This document shows positions 8,437-15,693 of a stretch of 57,328 nt of DNA, piece after piece. Within the stretch, counting starts at the first letter, position 1. Each line of letters opens with the position of its first letter. The DNA lies in NCBI GenBank assembly GCA_038045265.1, contig JBBSYL010000036.1, positions 1-57,328 of the forward strand, in the 5' to 3' direction. This stretch comes from SICV01 sp038045265 (GTDB lineage: Archaea; Nanobdellota; Nanobdellia; Pacearchaeales; GW2011-AR1). Position numbers and translations under genes: made by a program. The notes under the pieces were generated by a model that saw nothing but the letters and a program-made list of their open reading frames with translations, did not search any database and was not told the origin of the DNA.

Positions 8437-9180
8437 TTAATTTTCAGGAAGGGAGTTAACTAACAACTCTCCAGAAACAACAGGCAATCTATTCTGATAA
8501 CAAGCCACAGAAAACTTATACAATGGACCTCTTTGTTTTAACAATTTAACTCCATAATCAAACTCTCCCGCTTCAGGAGTTTTATGAAATGAAAAATCTG
8601 CTCTAAGATAAACTCCGGATTTCAATCCAACTTCATTTCCCATTTTCAAAAGGCGAGAAGAAAACAAAGAAGCAGGAAGCATGAAAGGCATACCCTCCCT
8701 ATTTACTTCAATTCCAACATCTTCAATCATATTCAATAAAATCTCTTCTTGAGATTTATCAATACAAGCTTTTTCTAATTTTCCAACATCTGGTAAATTT
8801 GGATTCAAAAGTTTTTTCTGAGAAAAAGTAGCTAAAGATTTAACCGCTAACTCTGTTCCAGAATATATGTCTGCACGTATAGTTTTATCTCCTCCCTCTA
8901 CTTCTTGCCCTCCAAATTCAGTTTTAATTTCTCCATGCATATCTGGGTAAACTGGTTGTATAAACCTAAAACTATGATTTGAATAAAGTCCATCTCTTAA
9001 AATAGAAGAATTATGTGCGCATTGCTCAGCCATCATTTGCAACATAACCGCAAAGACAGGAGTATCTGCAAATCCTGCTTTTACAGCAATATCTTCTCTT
9101 CTATGTATGGGATTTTTATCTCCTATCAAATCTCCAAATGCAGGAAGCATTTCACTTTTTACATTAAATCCATAATTCAT
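8437..9180 (-). CDS. MaoC-like hotdog-fold hydratase/dehydratase family protein
   Basis: A 247-residue protein. The N-terminal half carries the hydratase-2 (MaoC) motif FGDLIGDKNPIHRREDIAVK followed by the usual Gly-rich helix and VFAVMLQMMAE. The Asp and His of the GDxNPIH motif are the family's catalytic pair for adding water to enoyl thioesters. The length suggests two hotdog halves in one chain, the second without a clear motif. Fatty-acid metabolism is sparse in DPANN archaea, so the true substrate is unclear; a role in lipid or polyketide-like chemistry is only inference. No metabolic neighbour helps. Confidence 0.72.
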   Translation of the reverse strand: MNYGFNVKSEMLPAFGDLIGDKNPIHRREDIAVKAGFADTPVFAVMLQMMAEQCAHNSSILRDGLYSNHSFRFIQPVYPDMHGEIKTEFGGQEVEGGDKTIRADIYSGTELAVKSLATFSQKKLLNPNLPDVGKLEKACIDKSQEEILLNMIEDVGIEVNREGMPFMLPASLFSSRLLKMGNEVGLKSGVYLRADFSFHKTPEAGEFDYGVKLLKQRGPLYKFSVACYQNRLPVVSGELLVNSLPEN

Positions 9181-9214
9181 ATAAATTCCCCAAAAGAAGC
9201 AGTTATAAACTTTG

Positions 9215-10057
9215 CTAATTCAACACTTTCACATCCATTCTATACCTAAACTTCCTCACTCCAATATCTCCCGCTTTCTTAATTCTAACAATTTTAATTC
9301 TCTTCCGAGCTTCTTTCGCTCTCTTTTCAATTAATTCTTCCAATGCATGAGCAATAACTTCAACTTCATCATAAAATCCGTAATATTGTATAATTCCATT
9401 TTTCTTTATTGCAGAAAAAGCAACATCAAGAAAATCATCTTTTAAATTAGGACGCGCCATCACAATTCTGTCGTACTTTTCATTTATTTCCTTTCCTTTC
9501 CCAATAACTCTTCTCACATCTCCTTGAACAATTTCCACTTTCCCAACAAGTTTATTTCTTTTTACATTATCTATTGCGTACTTACTAGCAATCCTATTTA
9601 GCTCAACACTTATTACTCTTCCAACTTTAGAATTCTTTCCAATTACAATAGCATAAACTCCAACTCCCCCGAACATTACAAGTATATTTTCTCCTTTTTT
9701 GCACATTTTAGAAATCTCTTTCCTTTCCTCACTTAATCTTGAAGAAAAATAGCAAGTATCGACATTAAATCTAAACTCGCACCCATTTTCTCTATACAGT
9801 ACTTCCTTAGTATTCTCTCCAAGTATGTATTTGGTCTTATTAGTTCTCAGCCTCCCAGAAAATTTTCCAACTTTTTCAAGAACTGTCTTAACACTCTTAT
9901 TGGTCTTTAGAATTCCCTCTGCAAATTTTCTCTTTTCTCCTCTTTTAACATCTTTTCCGTACTTTACTATTGCAACATTTCCCATTATGTCATAACCAGC
10001 AGAAACTTTCACGGCTTCTGTGGCGCCGGAAATCTCTAATTTGCATGTGTTTGCCAT
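9215..10057 (-). CDS. trm5: tRNA (guanine37-N1)-methyltransferase Trm5
   Basis: Makes m1G37 next to the anticodon, which protects against +1 frameshifting. The 280-residue chain has the D2 region ENGCEFRFNVDTCYFSSRLSEER near 110-130, then the Rossmann methyltransferase domain with VMFGGVGVYAIVIGK (SAM-binding, where most family members have FAGVGPF) near 147, ISVELNRIASKYAIDNVKRN near 170, and YDRIVMARPNLKDDFLD, where NPP or RP is expected. A short N-terminal D1-like part is present. It starts 2 nt upstream of the stop of the preceding small wHTH gene, so the two are probably one transcript. Confidence 0.88.
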   Translation of the reverse strand: MANTCKLEISGATEAVKVSAGYDIMGNVAIVKYGKDVKRGEKRKFAEGILKTNKSVKTVLEKVGKFSGRLRTNKTKYILGENTKEVLYRENGCEFRFNVDTCYFSSRLSEERKEISKMCKKGENILVMFGGVGVYAIVIGKNSKVGRVISVELNRIASKYAIDNVKRNKLVGKVEIVQGDVRRVIGKGKEINEKYDRIVMARPNLKDDFLDVAFSAIKKNGIIQYYGFYDEVEVIAHALEELIEKRAKEARKRIKIVRIKKAGDIGVRKFRYRMDVKVLN

Positions 10058-10059
10058 GT

Positions 10060-10332
10060 TTATTCCATCTCCAAAAACTTATTTATATAATATGTTATTT
10101 TTTCTTTCATAGTTACATTAATAGAAACCTCTTCACCATAACTTGTCGGCTTCCTCATTAAAATTCCTTCTTTTTTTAATTCTTTCGCCATATCCTTAAC
10201 TCTTCCTCTAATATCTACAGGAAACCCTTTTGGTAAATTATCAATAGATGTATGGCTATGTTCAAACTTGCCCATACGAGTAAGCTTATGCAAAATCTTC
10301 CCTTTTATTTGTTCATCACTCCATTTTGTCAT
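10060..10332 (-). CDS. Small winged-helix-like hypothetical protein
   Basis: A 90-residue protein with helix-turn-helix character: DEQIKGKILHKLTRMGKF, then RVKDMAKELKKEGILMRKPTS, which looks like a recognition helix plus wing, and an ending YYINKFLEME. It lies 2 nt upstream of trm5 on the same strand, so a translational or tRNA-related role is possible but unproven. I do not recognise a named family. Confidence 0.6.
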   Translation of the reverse strand: MTKWSDEQIKGKILHKLTRMGKFEHSHTSIDNLPKGFPVDIRGRVKDMAKELKKEGILMRKPTSYGEEVSINVTMKEKITYYINKFLEME

Positions 10333-10400
10333 TTTAGTAAAGTCTATATAAACATACTTTGAACAGTAAGGTTTAAATACTTTTCTAAATAAAACTTTTT

Positions 10401-10727
10401 ATGGAAAAATCGTTATTAATAAAGTTCATAGGAGACAATCCCGTATTCAGAATAGTAGACTTTCTAATAGACAACAAAGGAATAGATTTAACAAAAAAAG
10501 AAATAATTGAAGGAGCGGAAATCTCAAGAGCCTCCTTGTTTAAAGTATGGAAACAGCTTGAAGAACAAGACATCGTCAGTATAACAAGAAAATTTGGGAA
10601 AACAAAATTATATACTTTAAATTCAAAAAACAAATTAGTTAAAAAGCTTCTTGAATTAGAAAGCATAATGATAGAAAAATCTTTGGATAACCATAGTAAA
10701 AATAAATTGGTTGAGATAACTAATTAG
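10401..10727 (+). CDS. Winged-helix transcriptional regulator
   Basis: A 108-residue wHTH protein. FRIVDFLIDNKGIDLTKKEI, then SRASLFKVWKQLEEQDIVSI and a wing RKFGKTKLYTLN, are typical of archaeal ArsR/MarR-like regulators. It is the first of five co-oriented genes (10.4-13.1 kb), the rest being membrane or coiled-coil proteins. Each downstream gene seems to have its own TATA element. It could control that group, which is inference. TTTAAATA precedes the ATG at about 29 nt. Confidence 0.78.
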   Translation: MEKSLLIKFIGDNPVFRIVDFLIDNKGIDLTKKEIIEGAEISRASLFKVWKQLEEQDIVSITRKFGKTKLYTLNSKNKLVKKLLELESIMIEKSLDNHSKNKLVEITN

Positions 10728-10775
10728 TTATTTTCCAAACACTAAGTTTATAATATTCTATTATCTAACTATTAA

Positions 10776-11366
10776 ATGAAAAAGAGCTTTTCCATTATAA
10801 GTATATTTTTCCTATTTTCAATATTTCTAATCAACATCACTTCAGCCCAATTATTTCCAGGATTTTATTATACTCCTTCTGACTTACTTTATTCAGACTG
10901 GTTCATAATGCTTATAATCTTCCTTCTTTTTTATTTCCTTATAATAGGAGTATTAAAGAGAACAAATATTCCAAAATCCTCTTTAATGATTATTTCCGCA
11001 GTCGTCGCTCTGATGATAGCAATCTCTCTTCAAAGAAGAGTTATCAACTTTTATGGATTAGAACAAGAAATAGGAAATCTTCTCGTCCTCCTTGCAGCCC
11101 TGATAGTAATAGGATTTTTCATAAACAAGTTCTGGAAAGGTGCAGGATTCATAGGGGTGTCAATAATGCTTCTCCTTCTCTGGCTTGTAAATTATTTCTA
11201 TGATTTTTATTATATCCTACCTTATGGATTTTCCAGCTCGGCAATGCTTGAATTTTATGATTTCTTTTCCTCTTTGAATATGCTTGGGGCGATCTTGGTT
11301 CTTTTAGTCATTTCAATTATACTAAAACTAAGTAATGACAAGAAAATAAATCTTGCAAGTTACTAA
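10776..11366 (+). CDS. Polytopic membrane protein, unknown
   Basis: A 196-residue protein with an N-terminal signal or first membrane helix (residues 5-24) and about five further hydrophobic segments near 44-64, 70-88, 97-115, 120-140 and 168-187. No transporter or enzyme motif is seen. The neighbours at 11414 and 11900 are also membrane proteins of similar size, and together they look like a lineage-specific envelope module. Function unknown. Confidence 0.65.
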   Translation: MKKSFSIISIFFLFSIFLINITSAQLFPGFYYTPSDLLYSDWFIMLIIFLLFYFLIIGVLKRTNIPKSSLMIISAVVALMIAISLQRRVINFYGLEQEIGNLLVLLAALIVIGFFINKFWKGAGFIGVSIMLLLLWLVNYFYDFYYILPYGFSSSAMLEFYDFFSSLNMLGAILVLLVISIILKLSNDKKINLASY

Positions 11367-11413
11367 GAATAAAATTAAGAAAAGTTTATAAATAAGAAAA
11401 GGGAGATATACGC

Positions 11414-11863
11414 ATGAATAACAAGAGAGGGCAGTTTAATGCAATGAGCATTTTCTCTATAATTCTAGGCTTATTACTTGTTCTCGCAGGGATAGCTTCA
11501 ATAAGCATTGATTTTTCAAGTTATGTAGAGAATGAAATAGGTTTTGAAATTACAGAGAGAATAACAAGTTGGGCCGTAGTTTTGGTAGGAGTTTTAATAC
11601 TTTTTACTCCTATAACAAGACCAGCCGTTGAAGGGGTAGCCTCTCAGAGAGTTGGATTTGCATTGATAAGAAGATGGCTCTTTGGACTGGTAACTTTGTT
11701 AATAGGACTTACAGGTATGTTTGCTCCAATGCTTGATTGGCCTATATTAAAAAACATCGCTTTAGGAACTTGGTCTGGAGGAATAGTTTTGATATTATTT
11801 GGCGTAGTATACTTTTTCGCGGCGTTCGGTTCAACGAGAAACATGAGAGTAAGTACATATTAA
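11414..11863 (+). CDS. Four-helix membrane protein, unknown
   Basis: A 149-residue protein with four hydrophobic helices near residues 10-30, 50-65, 90-108 and 120-138, separated by short loops. A basic loop with R-R-W is cytoplasmic by the positive-inside rule. TTTATAAA lies about 29 nt before the ATG. It resembles small DUF-type membrane proteins but matches no family I can name. Confidence 0.65.
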   Translation: MNNKRGQFNAMSIFSIILGLLLVLAGIASISIDFSSYVENEIGFEITERITSWAVVLVGVLILFTPITRPAVEGVASQRVGFALIRRWLFGLVTLLIGLTGMFAPMLDWPILKNIALGTWSGGIVLILFGVVYFFAAFGSTRNMRVSTY

Positions 11864-11899
11864 CCTTATATTTTTAAACTTCCCAATTCTAATTATTAA

Positions 11900-12784
11900 A
11901 TGAAAAAGGGCACATTTATTTTATCAGTTTTATTCTTAATAGCTTCTTTGATCTTATCAGTATCGGCACAAGACCTATCTGGCATCGAAGACAAACTAGA
12001 CACAATTCCAAAAGATTCAGACACATTAAAACAATCTTCATCCGATTTTCTAAAACAAAGATGGAAAGAATCTCTTCAAGATACCTCGACATTTGGTCCA
12101 GTAATAAAGGGCTATGAAAAAATTTCTCCCTATACAGACCCAGTATTTAGATATGTTTTAGGTATGGCTCCAGAACTTACTTGGAAATTCATACTTAATC
12201 TATTTATTTGGATAACTGCATTTATTTACATTTTTAGATTCACAAATATATTCTCTATTTATTACCAGCCACTAAAATACATAATCTCAATAGGAATAAT
12301 AGTTGTTCTTTCCATATTTCAATTTACATCCAGCATAGCAAATGGAATAATTTCATTTCTAAGCGCATTTGACACTTGGTACAAACAATTAGTAGGAATC
12401 CTTCTCGCATTTGTTCTTCTTTCTATTCTAATGAAAATTTCAAAATACATAGAGATAATGGCTAAAAAGCTAAAGGAAAAGAAAGAAATTAGTGAAATGA
12501 AAAGTGAAGTAAAGGACCTTGAAGGTGAAGCTAAAAAAATCGATGAAATGGAAGATAAAGTAACTAGAATAGTCAGGGATGAGCTTAGAAAGAAAGATGA
12601 AAGAGAAAAAACAGAAGCCAGAGAGAAAAGACAATTAGAAGAAATGGATGAAAAAGTAGCCAGAATGGAAGAAGAGATTAGAAGAAGCGAGGAAGCAAAG
12701 GGAACTAAAAAATCTAGACAGCCAGAAAAAGAAAAACTAATTTCTGGAGCAGGCCTACCAGACCCTAAAACTCTTCGTCCATAA
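11900..12784 (+). CDS. Signal-peptide membrane protein with long cytoplasmic coiled coil
   Basis: A 294-residue protein: cleavable signal peptide 1-24 (ending SVSAQ), an extracytoplasmic region 25-95, three membrane helices near 98-115, 125-148 and 163-180, then about 85 residues of strongly charged heptad-like sequence (EMKSEVKDLEGEAKKIDEME and on) forming a coiled coil, and a short basic tail. The layout suggests a membrane anchor that oligomerises or scaffolds on the inner face. No enzymatic motif. It shares orientation with the two membrane genes upstream. Confidence 0.66.
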   Translation: MKKGTFILSVLFLIASLILSVSAQDLSGIEDKLDTIPKDSDTLKQSSSDFLKQRWKESLQDTSTFGPVIKGYEKISPYTDPVFRYVLGMAPELTWKFILNLFIWITAFIYIFRFTNIFSIYYQPLKYIISIGIIVVLSIFQFTSSIANGIISFLSAFDTWYKQLVGILLAFVLLSILMKISKYIEIMAKKLKEKKEISEMKSEVKDLEGEAKKIDEMEDKVTRIVRDELRKKDEREKTEAREKRQLEEMDEKVARMEEEIRRSEEAKGTKKSRQPEKEKLISGAGLPDPKTLRP

Positions 12785-12864
12785 GCAAGTAAAAGCTCAC
12801 GAAAACACCGAGAAAGATTTATATACATAATTTCTTTATAAGCGTGAGAGGAAAAGAGGATAAA

Positions 12865-13107
12865 ATGAAATCTATAGGATATGCAGTCTCAATAGTGGGC
12901 ATTCTTGTCCTAATTCTTGGATTTGATCCAGTAAGGAAGGCTCTCAAAATTACATTGCCTTCAGGATTTAATGTGCTATACATAACAATTGTAGGAATAA
13001 TAATTGTAGTTATAGGTGCATTCCTTGTTATAAAATCAGACCCATCAAGGGGCGGAGAAGTTCCTATTTATCACGGGAACAAGATTGTAGGCTATAGAAG
13101 AGTTTGA
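12865..13107 (+). CDS. Small two-helix membrane protein
   Basis: About 80 residues from the ATG at 12865, with two hydrophobic segments (IGYAVSIVGILVLILGF and LYITIVGIIIVVIGAFLVI) and a short polar tail. TTTATATA at 12818-12825 would start RNA near 12846, leaving a leader with a GAGG ribosome-binding site before this ATG. A GTG at 12844 in the same frame is the alternative. Function unknown. Confidence 0.6.
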   Translation: MKSIGYAVSIVGILVLILGFDPVRKALKITLPSGFNVLYITIVGIIIVVIGAFLVIKSDPSRGGEVPIYHGNKIVGYRRV

Positions 13108-13123
13108 CTTTTAGTTTTCCTTA

Positions 13124-13330
13124 CTATTTCCTTTTGATAATTTTTTGAAACCTATCAGCAATCTGATGTTGTGCATCAATAAAATCCGCTTGGTTTTTAG
13201 TCCAAACTTTATCAGCATTCTTTTTTATGTAATCAACCCAAAAATCAATAAATTTCAACCTGTCTTCAAAATTCCTTCTCTTAAACTCTTTCATATCTCT
13301 TAAATCAACCTTTACATCTTTAGCTTCCAT
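13124..13330 (-). CDS. Small helical protein paired with a nucleotidyltransferase
   Basis: A 68-residue charged, helical protein (FKRRNFEDRLKFIDFWVDYI). Its start overlaps the 3' end of the nucleotidyltransferase gene by 11 bp, so the two are translated from one mRNA. A small helical partner overlapping a nucleotidyltransferase resembles HEPN/MNT-type or AbiE-type toxin-antitoxin pairs, but I see no RX4-6H HEPN motif, so the role is open. Confidence 0.6.
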   Translation of the reverse strand: MEAKDVKVDLRDMKEFKRRNFEDRLKFIDFWVDYIKKNADKVWTKNQADFIDAQHQIADRFQKIIKRK

Positions 13331-13949
13331 TATTCAACCACCTCATTTTATCTTTAACTCCCAGCTTGTTCATGAATAAAAGAAGTTCATCCTTATTAAG
13401 TCTATCCTTAAATAATCTGTAAAGATGTCTTGCATCCTCTATATCTTTGTCTGAACTCAACTCCTCATCCGTACCATCAGCCGCCAAAAATAATTTATAG
13501 GCAATTTGTAACTCTAAAGGAGATATAAATAGTTCATTATCTCCAAAAATAACCTTTACTTTATGCTCAAACGAATACATATCAAGTTCCCTTTTTATCA
13601 TTTTCAGCTCTATGTTTGGGGTTGGATAACCTCTTTCAAAAAATCTAATCCCAAAATAATCCATAGATTCATATGCTTCTTTAATTATCATGGAATTTGC
13701 ACATTCATATCCCTTGCTTATCAATTCATTAAATAATTTACTAAAATCCTCAAATTCCATCTTTGGAACGAGAAAATCTATATCTTCGCTTGATCTGCTT
13801 CTGCCCAATAATATTGAAGGATATCCTGAAACTATTACATATCCTCTATATTTTTTAAGTACCTCTGTAAAATTAATAGTGAATCTATCAAGTTCATTAA
13901 TAACTTTCTCATTAAATATTATTTCCTTTTTCTCAACAACATATTCCAT
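13320..13949 (-). CDS. Nucleotidyltransferase-fold protein (AbiEii/DUF6036-like)
   Basis: About 209 residues. IVSGYPSILLGRSRSSEDID is a nucleotidyltransferase motif: the G-S-type turn followed by the metal-binding D-I-D near residue 60. A third acidic position may lie in NIELKMI. The C-terminal half is helical and ends in RLYRLFKDRLNKDELLLFMN. Such proteins occur as toxins or antitoxins and in abortive-infection systems. The ATG at 13949 has the standard spacing to a TTTATA box; 13955 is a second option. It is followed by an overlapping 68-residue gene. Activity and target unknown. Confidence 0.72.
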   Translation of the reverse strand: MEYVVEKKEIIFNEKVINELDRFTINFTEVLKKYRGYVIVSGYPSILLGRSRSSEDIDFLVPKMEFEDFSKLFNELISKGYECANSMIIKEAYESMDYFGIRFFERGYPTPNIELKMIKRELDMYSFEHKVKVIFGDNELFISPLELQIAYKLFLAADGTDEELSSDKDIEDARHLYRLFKDRLNKDELLLFMNKLGVKDKMRWLNNGS

Positions 13950-14001
13950 CACCATTCATAATAATCAAACTATAAAAACTCGAGTTACAATTTATCAATG
14001 A

Positions 14002-15015
14002 TTAAAACAAAGTCTTCTGCGCACTCTGCTTCTTAACTTCTTTCAATGAAGCAAGCTGTTTTTCAACTCTTTCCATATTAAATTCATGCCTTTCAACAAG
14101 TATTTCCTTGATTTTCTTCTCATCGATTTTAGGGAATTCTATTTTAACTTTTTTTACATTGGGCTTCTTAAATATTTCAAAAACCTCTTTCCAATTGAAA
14201 TCCAATTTTCCCTGTTCTTCAAGTTCTGAAAATATCTTCACAGGATACTTCTTCTCCTTAACCAATGTCAATGCCTTTTTAGGGCCTATACCTCTTACAC
14301 CTTTAGGATTGAAATCAGTACCAACAAGAATTGCGAGAGAGATAAACTGATCCGAATCTACATCTAAAACATTAAGCAATTTCTCATATTCTATAATCTC
14401 AGGAGAAATATATATCTCCCCTGCTCTTGTCTTTCTCTTTCTTGCTAAAGTCAAATTCTGTATCAATCTATCTCCTCCAACTGCAAGCGCATCATAATCC
14501 TGAGAAGCAACCGCCCATGCCTCCCCGCTCTTTACAAGATCCGCACACTGCATTTCTCCCTCTCCAGGAGCCTGCACAACAGCAATTCCCATCGCCCCGA
14601 GTAACTCTTTACTTTCTTTTATCATTTCTTCATTTAATCTAATAAATCCTCTAGAATACTTATACATCGCATCCATATCTTCTTCTTCAACAGCCCTATC
14701 ATACTTCTCTTTCATTTCCTGTCTTGCATTATTTCTAATTTCATGCGTCTTTCCTTTCAACTCATGATATTCACCATCAAAAACATAAATTAATTTCGTC
14801 CCCTCTCTAAGCAGGGCAACATTTCTATAAAACAATCCAGACAAATGGCTAGTAATTCTCTTTTTAGAATCCATTAATGGTGTACCATCTGCTTGTCTTA
14901 TTGAAGATAAAAATTGGTAAATCGCATTAAACGCATCAACTGCAATCACCCTTCCTTTCAACTCTTCAATATTTAACTCTCTCCTAGGAACTATATCCCC
15001 TATTTGTAATCCCAT
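14002..15015 (-). CDS. fen1: Flap endonuclease 1
   Basis: Structure-specific 5' nuclease that removes flaps during Okazaki-fragment maturation and repair. The 337 residues are full length. The N-terminal XPG block is MGLQIGDIVPRRELNIEELK with VIAVDAFNAIYQFLSSIRQ. The internal block has VQAPGEGEMQCADLV with acidic metal ligands, then YDALAVGG and LVGTDFNPKGVRGIGPKKAL, the helix-hairpin-helix. The C-terminal QSAQKTLF is a PCNA-interacting PIP box. Clamp loader and polymerase genes in the same window complete a replication set. It lies on the opposite strand to the adjacent polB. Confidence 0.97.
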   Translation of the reverse strand: MGLQIGDIVPRRELNIEELKGRVIAVDAFNAIYQFLSSIRQADGTPLMDSKKRITSHLSGLFYRNVALLREGTKLIYVFDGEYHELKGKTHEIRNNARQEMKEKYDRAVEEEDMDAMYKYSRGFIRLNEEMIKESKELLGAMGIAVVQAPGEGEMQCADLVKSGEAWAVASQDYDALAVGGDRLIQNLTLARKRKTRAGEIYISPEIIEYEKLLNVLDVDSDQFISLAILVGTDFNPKGVRGIGPKKALTLVKEKKYPVKIFSELEEQGKLDFNWKEVFEIFKKPNVKKVKIEFPKIDEKKIKEILVERHEFNMERVEKQLASLKEVKKQSAQKTLF

Positions 15016-15045
15016 CCATAAAAATAAAAAACCAAAGTTAAATAG

Positions 15046-15576
15046 TTATCTAACGCTTATAGCTTCTCTCATTTTAGCGAACATGCTTTTCGCCTCTCCC
15101 TGACTTAGTGGCTTTTCATTTCTCGCAGGTCTGCTATCAGAAATAACTGGCAAATTGGGTCCCTGATAAGGAGAATCAAGAATAATTTTGGCGTTATCCT
15201 TCCCATCCCCATATTCTGCAATATATCCAGATTCTCCTTTTCCAACACTTTCTCCTAAAAGGTCTTTAACGGCTCCCAATCTCCTAAATAATCCTCCTCT
15301 GAAATCAAATTCATCCCTATAGTCTAAACTTACAATGTCCTGCCATTCAGCCAGAACAAGATTTTCATCTAAAGTACCCTTATTTCCAACACATAGCCTA
15401 AAATTATATACTACTCTCTGTTCCGCCGCTCCCCTCGCCACATCAAAACAACCATTAACAAACAACGTATCTACCCTAGGTCTATAATGCCTATCATGCC
15501 ATTCTCTTCTTAATTCAGCAACAATAATTCTAGCAAAATCAGTAAGAGTTGTTCTTTCATAAGAATATTTTTTCAT
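15046..15576 (-). CDS. Hypothetical protein
   Basis: About 176 residues from the ATG at 15576, which follows TTTTTAAAG by roughly 28 nt. A longer frame upstream is less likely. The chain is soluble, with an Arg-rich N-terminal third (VAELRREWHDRHYRPRVDTL) and a more variable C-terminal half. No family recognised. Convergent promoters are absent, and it stops shortly before the fen1 start on the same strand, so it may be co-transcribed with fen1. Confidence 0.6.
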   Translation of the reverse strand: MKKYSYERTTLTDFARIIVAELRREWHDRHYRPRVDTLFVNGCFDVARGAAEQRVVYNFRLCVGNKGTLDENLVLAEWQDIVSLDYRDEFDFRGGLFRRLGAVKDLLGESVGKGESGYIAEYGDGKDNAKIILDSPYQGPNLPVISDSRPARNEKPLSQGEAKSMFAKMREAISVR

Positions 15577-15693
15577 ATTAATTATTACAAAAAACACTTT
15601 AAAAACCTTTCTATTTGTTACCACATTAAAGTAACATATTTACCACATAATTAAGACAGATACCTTATAAAACTTTCAATCCCTCAAAATTCC

